Assembly: GCA_020283715.1 (NCBI GenBank)
Contig: JAIQCW010000078.1
Span: 62,001-126,000, forward strand
DNA length: 64,000 nucleotides
Direction: 5' to 3'
Source of the DNA: Cytauxzoon felis
Taxonomy: Eukaryota; Apicomplexa; Aconoidasida; Piroplasmida; Theileriidae
In this document: positions 21,228 through 32,945 of the stretch, piece after piece
Layout of the letters: each line of letters starts with the position of its first letter
How positions within the stretch are numbered: position 1 is the first letter of the stretch
Position numbers and translations under genes: made by a program
Notes under the pieces: model-generated
What the model saw: only the letters and a program-made list of their open reading frames with translations
Told to the model about the DNA's origin: nothing
Databases searched by the model: none

Positions 21228-22955
21228 TTATAAATAGAATCTCATTCTACCATTAATAAATTTATTCAATGGAATTAAATAAACATCCAATAACCATCTA
21301 CGATCATTACCTAAATCAATCGGTAATCTATTAAAATATACCCAATTATCATCATCAGATACATAACATATTACATTTTCATAAAATCTTGATACATCCA
21401 ATAACCTTCTCATACCTCTACTTGTACCAATGTCAGATCCTACACTCGAGGTCTTTCCACTATCATCTACTGTTCCACCTGAGGTCTTCCACTCGCCGTG
21501 GTGGCCTTCTCTATTTAGTCCCCCCTCCGCTTCCCTGAGATCAGCTACGGGTAGTCCACATCCACTTGAGGTCCAATGACTATCTTCGCCACGATCTCCG
21601 GGAGTGGCATTACTCTTTAGAGATAGGTAATTAGAAGAGCTGACGGCAGGATGGACCTCAGGTGGAGATGCAAGAGGAAAAGAACTCATGTTCTCTGCTC
21701 TTACGGGTTGACAACCTTCGTTCTTCCGGGTTAAATGTTCCTGTTCTTCCGGGTTGACATTTTTTCTTTCTTTAATTTGATTTAGCAATGTTGGTATTTT
21801 GGCTATAAAATTTGTTCTAATATCACCATACTTAGATGGACCGGACCAAGGTATATTGATCCATTTGATATCTTCATATGTCACTTTTTTTGGTGGAGCA
21901 TTATGACTTATACGAATTATTTCCAACTCATTACCACTTTCAAAGCTTTCCTTAACGTATTCTAAATAATTCCTTAAGGCCAAACATATATTATTCGTAA
22001 CTATAGGCTTAAATTCTTTGGATATCCCAAGCGTAATATGTGTTGTATGGAACTCTTGTACAAGTATAGATGAACCAAAGTCTACTTCATCCATATACTC
22101 ATTGAATTCTGCAGATTCTGTTACAACCTCATCAAAAACTACAGATTGATCATGCCTCTTCACTTTTATGGGCTCAGAAGCGGGTATACTAATCAATTGT
22201 TTCTCAAGAGATACTACAGATGATAATACAACATCAGGAACAAAAACCAAATAATCCAACCTCACCGATACTAAACTCGGGTCTTCTTCACTTCCACCTG
22301 AGGTCTTCCACTCGCCGTGGTGGCCCTTTCTAGTTAGTTGTCCCTCCACTTCCCTGGGACCAGTTACGGGCTTGTTGTCAACACCATCACAGAATTTTTC
22401 CTTGAAACCCGATTCGAATGGTAAAGGAGTCATATAAAACTTTCTGTAAATCAAAGCAACAGCATACTCATATGGCGTTAGGTTGTTATACATTATAGTA
22501 TAGTTTGGATCCAATTCAACAAGCAAATTCCTAACGGCTTCCGGGATATCCTCAACTACGCTCCTATGTTGACCAAAGAAATATAAAGTAACATGATGGT
22601 TATCCAGTAAATTTATGGGTAAACTTCCATCAACATGCTCAATGAAATCAATACTTCTAACCTCTTGGGAAGTATTAGAAGTATTGATTCTTGATCCTTC
22701 CGCACTCTGATGGGACTGCGGTGTATGACACTCAGGGGACCATAATGAGATTTGATGATTTATCAAGTCCAATAATGATTTGCACTCGATACTATCCAAT
22801 TCTACATTAACACCAAAAAATAGTGGGATTATAGAACCATGTGCATTGTCCATCATTGGATCAATGAAATCTCCAGAAATATTATTTACCTTGACATAAT
22901 TAGACAATACCTCGGATATAGTATTACCAAATGCTACCTTCTTACTCGTTGTCAT
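21228..22955 (-). CDS. 2H phosphoesterase-like protein carrying two in-frame mosaic repeats
   Basis: A single 575-codon frame. Two H-x-T motifs in strand-like settings, HVTLYFFG (His121, Thr123) and HITLGIS (His306, Thr308), suggest a 2H phosphoesterase fold as in cyclic phosphodiesterases and the CPDase domain of fungal-type tRNA ligase, but the spacing is long and no kinase or ligase domain is present. The middle (residues ~195-222) and the C-terminal third (~420-505) are repeat R11: REVEGQLTRKGHHGEWKTSG and [18 protein letters not shown]. Subtracting these leaves about 460 residues. The final part (MRRLLDVSRFYENVICYVSD) is globular again, so the repeats interrupt rather than end the protein. 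Function is inferred from two motifs only. Confidence 0.6.
   Translation of the reverse strand: MTTSKKVAFGNTISEVLSNYVKVNNISGDFIDPMMDNAHGSIIPLFFGVNVELDSIECKSLLDLINHQISLWSPECHTPQSHQSAEGSRINTSNTSQEVRSIDFIEHVDGSLPINLLDNHHVTLYFFGQHRSVVEDIPEAVRNLLVELDPNYTIMYNNLTPYEYAVALIYRKFYMTPLPFESGFKEKFCDGVDNKPVTGPREVEGQLTRKGHHGEWKTSGGSEEDPSLVSVRLDYLVFVPDVVLSSVVSLEKQLISIPASEPIKVKRHDQSVVFDEVVTESAEFNEYMDEVDFGSSILVQEFHTTHITLGISKEFKPIVTNNICLALRNYLEYVKESFESGNELEIIRISHNAPPKKVTYEDIKWINIPWSGPSKYGDIRTNFIAKIPTLLNQIKERKNVNPEEQEHLTRKNEGCQPVRAENMSSFPLASPPEVHPAVSSSNYLSLKSNATPGDRGEDSHWTSSGCGLPVADLREAEGGLNREGHHGEWKTSGGTVDDSGKTSSVGSDIGTSRGMRRLLDVSRFYENVICYVSDDDNWVYFNRLPIDLGNDRRWLLDVYLIPLNKFINGRMRFYL
21444..21755. repeat. Mosaic hairpin repeat, copy R11a (in-frame in 2H gene)
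   Basis: CCACTCGCCGTGG, CCCTCCGCTTCCCTGAGATC / AGCTACGGG, ACTTGAGGTCC, GCCACGATCTCCGGGAGTGGC, CTCTTTAGAG, GCTGACGGCAG, ACCTCAGGTGGA, followed by two GTTCTTCCGGGTT cassettes (21720-21732, 21743-21755). Read on the minus strand it is stop-free in the host frame. Confidence 0.88.
22288..22375. repeat. Mosaic hairpin repeat, copy R11b (in-frame in 2H gene)
   Basis: A minimal copy in the same gene: CCACCTGAGGTC, CCACTCGCCGTGG and a worn CCCTCCACTTCCCTGGGACC / AGTTACGGG cassette. It contributes roughly 28 codons (PVTGPREVEGQLTRKGHHGE). It is more diverged than R11a and so probably older. Confidence 0.8.
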
Positions 22956-23602
22956 TCATACATATTTCTCGTATGATAAATTCACAACGGATATGCGATG
23001 TTCACTAATATACAACAGTGTTACGATGAAACCTCAAAATGTGTAATCATGAATGAGTGGTGATGGATAACCATGAAACTTCAGTTATTCCAATGCAAAT
23101 ATACTACTTTACATACTCATAAAACATGAGTGAATTGAATGAATTAGATATTACTCAAAGATTCCTGAAGCCTATCGTTATTGAACAACGTCAACCCCAT
23201 GGGTTGAATTGAGTGATCAAAAGATCCTTCTACACATTTCTATCCTAAGAAAAGACATTAAAGCCTTCAATTTAATTTAAGTTATGTATTTACTCTCCAC
23301 TTAATCCTTCCATTCTACACTCCTTTAATGGATCAATCATACCGGCACTACACATTTATTGATAATTTAAACACATTTATTACTTTATAACATTAATCAC
23401 GACGTTATATAAATAAATATGGGATTTTTATATTAAACTGAAACGAGTCGTTTTTTCACCTTTTATAAATTCCAATTCCCCTCGCTGTCCATTTATACAT
23501 TGGAAACCAATTCTTCCTTGTTCAAACACATGCAAATTTCTTTATAAATGACGAGATATTTTTTTAAGCGGATATTATCTGTATCCATCATTGTCTAATG
23601 CC
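22956..23602. promoter_or_regulatory. Divergent promoter region
   Basis: 647 bp between the 2H gene start (minus) and the giant gene start (plus). AT-rich with no repeat copy, no RNA gene and no coding signal that I can see. Confidence 0.4.
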
Positions 23603-26600
23603 ATGGAGAATAGCCCTCGGCAGGATACAGTTGAAACAAGAGCCGAGGGAGCTGTAGACGATGAAGATTCAAGCGAAACATACAAAAGATGTAAGTCAAC
23701 GTACGAAAAGGCCTACAAAAAGTATGAATCTTATGACTTTCTTGACGCCTTCGAGTTATTAAAGGACGTAGTGGATGTAGAAGAGGATAACATCTTCGTC
23801 CGAAAGACTCATTTACTTCTTGGAGAGATTAATCTATTAAAGGGTGACTATTTAAGTGCTATACATCATTTATTGAAATCTGAAATTGGTCCTACAGCAT
23901 TGAAATTACTCTCAAAATGCCTTTTACTTGAATATGAATCCAATAACAACGAGACAACGCTTTCATTGGCCAGAAATCTCCTTTTGTATTTATTGAACGA
24001 GGTTAAACTTGACTGTTATGAATCTCTACAAGCAAAGATTCTTTTGTTGGATGTCTATTCAAAATCTGGAGACTTGGTCGAATTTAAGTATTTGCTGGAT
24101 GATGTGGTTGCTGTGATACGCAAGAATAAACTTTTAGCTAAAGATTTCATACATATACTAGGCGTAATTTCTAAGCCATGCCAATTGATGGATATTGTAA
24201 GTGACGACTGGTTAACAAAGAAGACGAGATCTATTACCACCGATCACCTTATATTTCCATTATCTTCCAGACCATCTACAAAAACTAACCAAAGGATTTT
24301 AGACTATACTAGGAAATTATCATTAACAATTCATGAGCAAGTTAATAGCACGAAACAACTGGAACTGAAAGTACATTCGCCATACGATGTGCTACTTGAA
24401 GTACTAAATTTCTTCCACGGAATTAAGGAGACAGATTGCAAAGTGCAAGTTGAGGTTATTTCTTATCCTACAGATTATAATAACGGTTCCACTCCATCCG
24501 TAATCGCTAGCCAATCATCCACTAGGCAGTTCCAACGTGAGATCAAGAGACGTGTTATAAATAATCTGGAGGGCACATCTGCACATATACACGTTCTCAA
24601 GAGATTTTGGACATATTCATCCACATTTTTAAGTCTCTCTCCTACAGTTTTTGATGTTGGTTCAAGTGAAGATTTACTTGTGACGTCATCAAGTATGGAT
24701 AAGGACCACGATGGTCTAAACATTTATCCATCTGATGTCATTAAATCCATAAAATCTTCTACTACTTATTACAATTTACGACATTTAAGTAAGATCGTTA
24801 CTGAATGTCCAGTAACTCATTTATCAGATGTCACATGTAAGGAGATTTTATGTAGTCATCTCATGGAGATTTTTAATTTGAGAGTATTTCATTTATTGGA
24901 TTTAGGCATAGAGATGCTTACATTTCTACTGAAATATTTTCGGCTATTTAGGAAATATATAGTAAATTATGCGATTACAATATGTCATTTGTACTTGTTT
25001 ATACACTCGAGACTTATTGATACTAGTCATTCTGATCGCCATAAAGCTTCAAATTTCACACGAATATATGAATGTAATGAGCTTAAAATGATGAATTTGG
25101 GGTCAAATTCCGTAAAATTTGCGGATATCCATAGAAATTTTGGTGTTCGTTCATTACTGATAATATATAAATCCATTAAATTATACTCATCTAATATGCA
25201 TAAACTGACCAATGAATTGAATATAATAGAGAAGCCTGATGAGTTATTTAAATATACATTTGATATTATAATGATTTATGCATTACAGTCAAGTTATTAC
25301 AATTCTATGAAATCATCACAGTTGATGGTTATATATTTTAAAAGGTTAGCTTTGGATACAGAAATTAAGGATTTAATACCATTTTATAAACAATGTAAAT
25401 TATCACTAATGAAATATCGTTTGGATTTTATAAATAGAAGAATGATTACATCACTTGATAAAAGATTGAATGCTTGTTTTTCATTCAAATCATCATCATC
25501 ATTACCTCCTTCATCATCATTTAAAATGTTACTTTCTAGGTTAAATCCATCTAAAAAAATACAAATTTCCGGTCATCTTCGTGTATTGGATGATTTAAGT
25601 GGTAGATTATTTACAATTTTACTTGGTTATACAGATATTAATTATTTATTAGGTATTTACAATTATAATTCCAATAATTGGAATATTAATCAGCATACTT
25701 GGAGTATAATATCTAATATATATGAACAGAATTGTAAAGATGATATGTTTGATGAAGAATTTTGTAAGAATTTTGAAAATGCATTAATTGATTCTACAAT
25801 TTATATAATGACACAGAATAATTTACCAAGATGGATAGGTCAATTAATATTATTATTAGGTGATTTTTTATCATTACATGCATTAAATTTACATAAAATT
25901 TCGTCAAACATACAGTTTGTAGTTAATAATATTTTGGATTTGAATATATTTCATAGAATTGGTACAACACCATCTTTACTTTGTACAATTATTACATCTT
26001 TATTATGTATAATTAATAAATTAATAGGATATATTAAATATGTTGATTTATATCCTATAGAATTTAAAGATGAAATTAATTTTAGTAATGATTATAAAAT
26101 ATATGGATCATTATTTGATAATGAAAATTTTCTAAAATTTTTGAATCAAAATTATCAATTTGTACATCAATTTAGTATATCTACTGGTTTAGATTTAATA
26201 TTACATCCTATATTATCTAGGATATTTATGGTATTAATATTTATTATTAATACTGAGCTTCATAATATTCTACGTTTAAATCAACCTTTAGTTGACATAC
26301 CTCAATCTCCAATGTTTTATTTCATCTTTTCTTCAGCATCTCAAATTTGTATACAGTTGTTATCTTCAATGTTTAATGTTAGGGTTTTGGATTATGATAC
26401 GAACTTAAGCGAACAATGTGAAGTTGTTCATACCCCGGATTATGGAATTACTAACGTCCATCATGATGGTAGTGGGAATAAAGGAGATTGTTCTATTGAA
26501 AGATTATCATGCGATAATAATGGAATTACTAACGTCCATCATGACGCTGGAAATAAAGAGCGCAATGAGAAAACAAAGCGCAAGGTACTCCATTATTCAT

Positions 26601-29600
26601 CACTTCTATGTATCATTGATCGTATATCGAATATTACACCTAATCCACTTTATCTTTTATACGCTAATGATAATGAGAATTTATTGGATGATGAATTATT
26701 TTATTCCATGATCAACATGATTGAAATGTTAATACAATTGGATTCAATTTATAATAGCATCCCCAAGAAAAATATTGAATTTATACCAGAAAAATTAAAG
26801 CAATTTGTAAATGTCCATTTGAATGGTAGAGAATTTGCCAATACAAAAGTCCATACAGATTTATTATTTTTTTGTTTTGATAAATTGTTAAATACATTTG
26901 ATATCACAATTGTAGATTCACTCGATAAAGAATTGGAATATATAGAACAATGTAATAATTTACATAGCCTGGATCCTATGTTCCTCGATGATTTAAAACA
27001 ATTACTTAATAGACGAAGGAATATGAGGAATTTTAGAGGAACATTATATTCTACCTCTTTCTTACCAACTTTTGCATCACAGAACTCGGATACAGGTCAA
27101 CCTGAGGTCCTTCCACTAGGTGTTCCACCTGAGGTCCTTCCACTAGGCGTGGCGCCTTCTCTATTTAGTTGTCCCTCCGCTTCACGTAGATCTGCTACGG
27201 GTTTGTTGTCAGCTCAATCTGTGAGATCTTCCAACTCGCATAATGGAGACTGCAACGGGGATAATGGTAATTTCAAGCACAAGAAGGATGGTAATGGTGA
27301 CAAAAATCAGCTATCACCAGCTTATCTTCATGAACATAAAATTATATCACAATTGGCTCAGGAATGTTTCTCGTTGATTTATAAAAATCTACCCCAATCG
27401 CCTATACTATCCATTATATCATTGCATCTAAATAGGAATTTGACTATACATTTAAAGCCATTCGACGATGATACAATAATATTTTTAAACGACCGAATGG
27501 ATAAGGATTTCGCCCTTAACATTAAAATTTTGCTCGAGAAATATTGCTTGTTATACGAGGATGATTCAGTTATTTATAGTAAATATCCAGACCCATTGAT
27601 AATGACACTGGTAAATGAGCCACCAGATACTAGTGACAAAAAAGTGGACCAATATTATGCTTATATTCGTGAAGCAAGTAAACTAGCATCACAAGAATTG
27701 TTCAAAACAGACAGTTTGTTAACATTACTACTCCGTAAACCATCCCTAAAATATCCACCAAGCTTCAAAGGACTTTATATAAAATACATTAAACAATTGA
27801 CCTTTATCGATTTCGAGGATGATTACATTGTTAAAGTTACTCATACATTGGATGAAATAAATTGCCAATTAAATATTATAAACATCACAAGTGCAATTAT
27901 ACCAAAGAGTATGGATGTTTGGTATTGTGCAGCAATCAAAAATTTCGAATTATTCTCCACAAAAATGTATATAAAAGTACCAAATTTCAACCATTTAAGG
28001 TCATTTTCTAAAGATGATTCTCCAATAGCCGATTCATCATCATCATCAGACTTGATTTATTTAATAAAGAGAACATTGCTGTTAATAGATTATAACGTAC
28101 AGACCTATAATCATTATTTATCACTTGTTAATCAAAAATCATCTTCTAGAGCTAGTTCTATGAACGAAATTAAAAGCTGTTGTATATTCTTTGGCGAAGT
28201 TCAAGTAGGATCTAGGAGCTTTACAAATCGCTTGAATAAAAGATTGAAATTATTATTGTATTCAAAATGCATACTTTTATTACATTTGCTTAAGATTGGT
28301 ATTTCTACACCATTATTTATGCTATTAAATGATTATACACTCATTATCAATGAATTGATCGACCTCAAGCCTATAATGGATGGACACTATAGATTTATTA
28401 TAAACCCCGTTTATATACAGAAACCACCCATGGAATTGCTATTGTACTATGTGAAGAGTGTCGTTGTAAACAAGAAAAGGATAAATGTTAAAGGCCTAAA
28501 TGTATTGCTGTTACGTCTGGAGATTTTCAAGAGAATATTAAAGGCCACCATATTAAGCGATGATGATACCGCTATTATTCTGCGTGCCATTCTCTCTAGT
28601 TACCAAGAATATATATCACTACATTTGAATCCACCAAAAAATAACAAAGCAAAAGGTGAAGCGAATACAAGAAGATTCAGTGAATTGAAGCTAATTTCAA
28701 CATCATTACCCGAAATTTTGTCACAAGGAAGCGCATCGCAATCATCCGATGTAAATGCTCAAACGAAAGATGAAACATCTATAGATGGAGATGATGCCGT
28801 TACACCAACATCTTCTAATGACTCCCAAGGGAACATAGAAAAGAGTAAGAAAATCGATCCATCATCAAAGTGTGATGATAAAGGCATGCCAACATTTCTT
28901 AAAATGCCACAGGATTTATTGTTGCTGTATTATAAATTGTATAGTGTTAGGCTCAGATTTTGCTATTCATATCCCGATTTATATTACATTTATGCACCTT
29001 TTAGATTTAACAAGGAATGCTATCCACTAGATGAAGAATTAAACGTTGAAGATGAAGATTTCATATCAAAGGCTAGAAATTATTGTAAAGACAATAAAAT
29101 CACACGAGACGCCATAATGAAAGATTGTATTTACGCACTGGAAGAAATGAGAAAGTAAGTACACTAACCGAACGAACACGTTGAGTCGAACTATTAGATT
29201 TTTTCCACTCAATTGAGGTTCAATCTACCTCTTCTCCACTCGTCGTTCCACCTGAGGTTACAACCTCGTCTTGGTCCTGCCATCAGCTCTTCCAATTACC
29301 TATCTCTAAAGAGTAAAGCCACTCCCAGAGATCGTGGTGAGGTTAGTGATGGATCATCCATCATGGGAATGATGGAAGATGGTTCTATGGATGTGTTGGA
29401 TGTAACCTCAAGTGGAAGTGGAATACCCGTAGCTGATCTCAGGGAAGCGAAGGGGGAAGTAAATAGAGAAGCCACCACGGCGAGTGGAAGAGTAGATGAT
29501 AATGATTGGACCTCAGGTGTGGTGATTGGACGACATCTATTGACATAACTATTATATTCCACAGGTCTAATAATACGGAGTTAATTTGTAAGATAAGTTA

Positions 29601-30666
29601 CAAGTTGATGTATCATTATTATTTAATGGGTAATATTAAGTTATCATTGGAATATAATAGAATGTTGAATCAGAGTATTACATTCCCTAAGCATTTTTTA
29701 TCTAATTCGATACATGGTAACATTGGTTATATATTCAATTGTAATAAGATAACTTCGATACAACTGGAGATATTATTTGATTTGTTGATGGAAATTTTGA
29801 CTAACAACAAGAAAATGTCTACTAAGGAACGTTTAAATTTCATTGAGCATGTTAGGAAGTCACCAAGAAATGTAAATAATTTATCAAATTCGACTAAAAT
29901 TTCTGTAAAAAAACTCTTTAAGCAAGGGAATTGGGTTTTCATAGGATATAGGTCTTTAACACATCTTGATGGAATATATGATTTAATGGATACATTAATT
30001 AATATACTTCAAAAGGTTAATCGCAAATTTAAACAAGTGTCAGATGTTAAAAATCGTTACTCTGAGACGATGATTTATATTCAGAATCTATTGTTGACTT
30101 CATTGACTTCGGTATTTATATTATTAGTTAACTATAGCCCTCATTGTTTATCATTACCAATCATGTCTGATCTTTTAGATATTAACGATGTAAGAGCTTT
30201 AATAGATGCCGAGTATAATAATAATCTGGGAATTTCTTATAGTAATAATAGATCAGTTAAAGATATTTTATTTTCATTAATTAGAAGTGATATTGATCAA
30301 GAAGATATTCAGCAATATTTAAGGGATCATCATCTTCTTCAACAACCATCAATTTTGGTTAAAAATACTAAACAAACATCAACTTTAGATTTAAGACTTC
30401 TTAAACAGCTTCATTATCTCTGGAATACTAAAATGTTTCAGAAACCTGTTGGTATTACAGAGACGTTGTCGCAAGTCTTTCATGAGGCCTGCAAGAAGCT
30501 TTTGTATCTCTCACCTCTTGAAAATACTGAGATTGGACAATCTAAGGATATTACTATTAGTGATGGTGTTGTTATACGTGTCAGTGATGTATGGGCTTCT
30601 ACACAACAACTTTCTACGCCACAAAAAGCTTCGAGCGCTTTTAATGAAGCCATTGCAAGACTTTAA
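23603..30666 (+). CDS. Giant helical protein, unknown function (~2,217 aa, 2 exons)
   Basis: Exon 1 23603-29154 and exon 2 29565-30666, joined AA|GTAAGT to CACAG|G in phase. The first in-frame ATG is 23603. The N-terminus is acidic, then has TPR-like helices (CKSTYEKAYKKYESYDFLDA, HLLLGEINLLKGDYLSAIHH). The long middle is Leu/Ile/Asn-rich helix, in places hydrophobic enough to suggest membrane association (about 24890-25000, 25980-26250), though no clean membrane helix is certain. A low-complexity acidic/Ser stretch lies near 28650-28880. No catalytic motif is visible; separase, dynein and PI-kinase signatures were looked for and not seen. A short tandem NGITNVHHD duplication is at 26448-26556. 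Repeat R12 interrupts the frame at ~27100-27215, and R13 fills the 410-nt intron. Confidence 0.75.
27098..27217. repeat. Mosaic hairpin repeat, copy R12 (in-frame, reverse orientation)
   Basis: CAACCTGAGGTCC, CCACTAGGTG, CCACCTGAGGTCC, CCACTAGGCGTGG, CCCTCCGCTTCACGTAGATC / TGCTACGGG. Inside the giant gene but reversed relative to the copies in XRN2, HORMA and 2H genes, so it is translated in the opposite-strand register (LFSCPSASRRSATG). It remains stop-free. Confidence 0.85.
29205..29528. repeat. Mosaic hairpin repeat, copy R13 (intron of giant gene)
   Basis: CAATTGAGGTTC, CCACCTGAGGTTACAACCTC, CCTGCCATCAGCTC, CTATCTCTAAAGAGTAAAGCC, CCACTCCCAGAGATCGTGG, the hairpin CCATCAT-GGGA-ATGATGG, ACCTCAAGTGGA, CCCGTAGCTGATCTCAGGG, CCACGGCGAGTGG, ACCTCAGGTG. 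An open frame (29213-29548) spans almost the whole intron even though the sequence is spliced out in the model. Confidence 0.88.
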
Positions 30667-30678
30667 ATTAGACTACAC

Positions 30679-32876
30679 ATGTACATTTTAAATGTCTTTA
30701 AATCTTTTACTAAATTATCTTTTATAAAATGTAAAAATACACGTCAGATTATACAGGTGTTTCCTGATAGCAAGACAAGCTGTACAACAACAACTAAATT
30801 GAAAATTTTAGACTGTAATAGCGTATCGGATATTTGTGATGAATTCATTGCACATCGCACATCATGGAATCCTTCAGACTTGATATCGATTATCTTTAGA
30901 ATCTTACACATCTCCATTGGAGGTACACGGAGTAGTCATAAACGTAATGAAGCAATAGATATTTTAAATGCAGCTTCATCTGCTATTTATAAGCAGGATT
31001 TCAAGTGGAATTCTAATGATTGTTATAAATCTTTGGATAATATTGACTTAAAGTTGAATATAATGCAGTTGGATAAAAGAGTATCGGATATTTACTCAGA
31101 CATCATAAAGAAATTCGATTTTTTCAGTGTTTCTCAGATTCTATACATAAATAAGATCAGTAAATATATAAGAGGATATCATAACCAGATTATACGTGGA
31201 GATTCTGAAAGAAGACTTGGTGCTGATTTATGGAACCTCAGTAATGAAGATTTGTGTATGACAGCTGTAATATTAGTAGAAAAGAGTAATAATATTGAGT
31301 TTGTAAAACTATTTATCCATGTAATTTTAAACAAATTTAAGGATTTAACTACAGATCAACGTGTATTAATATTTACAACGCTGTCTAATTCTAAATGTTC
31401 AAAGTTGTTTCTGGAGTCTGCTACCAGGTCCATTTTACAATTCAAGGATACATTTAATAATAACGATTTGATAAAAATTTTGGCGTGTTATGCTAGAAAA
31501 CCTTCGTCTTGTTCAGACGTATTTTTCAAGAATTTGTTGAAAAGTATATTACAGCTCGATGTATCATTATTAGAATTGGAATACATATATGACCTTATTT
31601 GGATTACATGTAAATATACAAATGAGGGAAAGAATGTTCTGGAAAGGGCACATTCAACGTTATTACAAAATGTTAAAAACATGACGTCTAGAAATGTGAC
31701 TCTGGTATTATGGGCACTTTCAAATTCAAAATATAAATCGCACGTTCTAGTAAATGCTCTTGAACAAAGAGCTATAGAAACTTCAGATTCAATGAATCCA
31801 ACTAGTATGTTGACACTTCGAACTTCATCTTACAATACTTTAGATATCGCACATTGTATACATTCTCTAGGGTTATTACTCGATTTTAATGATGAAAAGA
31901 GATTTCACAAACATGTAGATGGTATGTTTTAAGTGAAATTCCCGATATTTTGAAAACAAACAAGCTGAAAAGCATAACAACATTTAAATTATATAGGGGT
32001 AATTGTGGAGAATATACATTATTTCAATGGTCTAGACTTGGCTTTGACAGTTTATGGATATTCTAGTTTACTTTGTGGATCAATAACTCTACATCAATGT
32101 TTACAAGAGGCCTGTATGAAATATTTGGATGATATGCCAGCAGATTGTATAACGAAGATTTTACATTCATACGCTATAATTGGTGGGAAAGAATCTTTGT
32201 TTTTATCATTTCAGTTTCCATTTATGCAAAGAGTACATCAATTTCCTATCCATGAGCTTTGTACAGTATTGTGGAGTTTTGCTACGATGAAGATTTATGA
32301 TTTATCATTTTGGAGATTTGCTACTTCAATTATCGATCCAGCTCAAGTAATAGATGAGCCTAGGTGTGCGCTTTTATTTCCATCTCTATCTATTATTTCT
32401 AAAGGTACGTTGATTTCCCCTGGTTTCTAGATTATAATTTCAGTTCATCCAACAATGGCAAATACTGATTCCACTAGGCTAATGAATCATACTCGTAGAC
32501 ATTTTTGGGATTTACAATTTAGAAATTTCAACAAGGATTATGCTGATGATGTTGTTGAGTTATTGAAGCAGATGGATGTTACAGATATTGAACAATGTAT
32601 AGATTATGATGGGTTTTTAGTTGATGTAATGTTTAGTAAGAAATATGCAGTGTCTATATATTCAACTAGAAATACTTTTGGAAACGATTATAAACCTACT
32701 GGTGATATGCTTATTAGGGAGCATTTTTTAATTAAAAATGGTATTTTATTACAATTTTTTTCTCTCACTAACTTATATAAATAGGCTTGAAGATAATAAG
32801 AATACTTTATTCTACTTGGGTGAAGATGGATACAGGAGATAAATCATCACTTATAAAACAACAAATGACATCTTAG
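30679..32876 (+). CDS. RAP-domain / heptatricopeptide-like mitochondrial protein (4 exons)
   Basis: Exons 30679-31921, 31997-32404, 32444-32740 and 32785-32876 join in phase to 679 residues. The N-terminus (MYILNVFKSFTKLSFIKCKN) looks like a mitochondrial leader. The body is repeated helical units (DLCMTAVILVEKSNNIEFVK, NVTLVLWALSNSKYKSHVLV) like the octotrico/heptatricopeptide modules of apicomplexan RAP proteins. The C-terminus forms a RAP domain: FLVDVMFSKKYAVSIYS, then REHFLIKNGLKIIRILYSTW created by the last splice. Reading through that last intron would destroy the RAP motif, which supports the joint. The start is 12 bp after the giant gene's stop. Confidence 0.8.
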
Positions 32877-32945
32877 AATTATTATATTCTAATTAAAATT
32901 AAATGTTATGAAAAACAAATTAATGTGTTTATGACGGAAATGTAA

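Noticed and set aside
29213..29548. Open frame of 111 codons read as a separate gene or exon
   Set aside because: It lies inside an intron whose removal joins conserved frame (AA|G, phase 2) and it consists of repeat R13.
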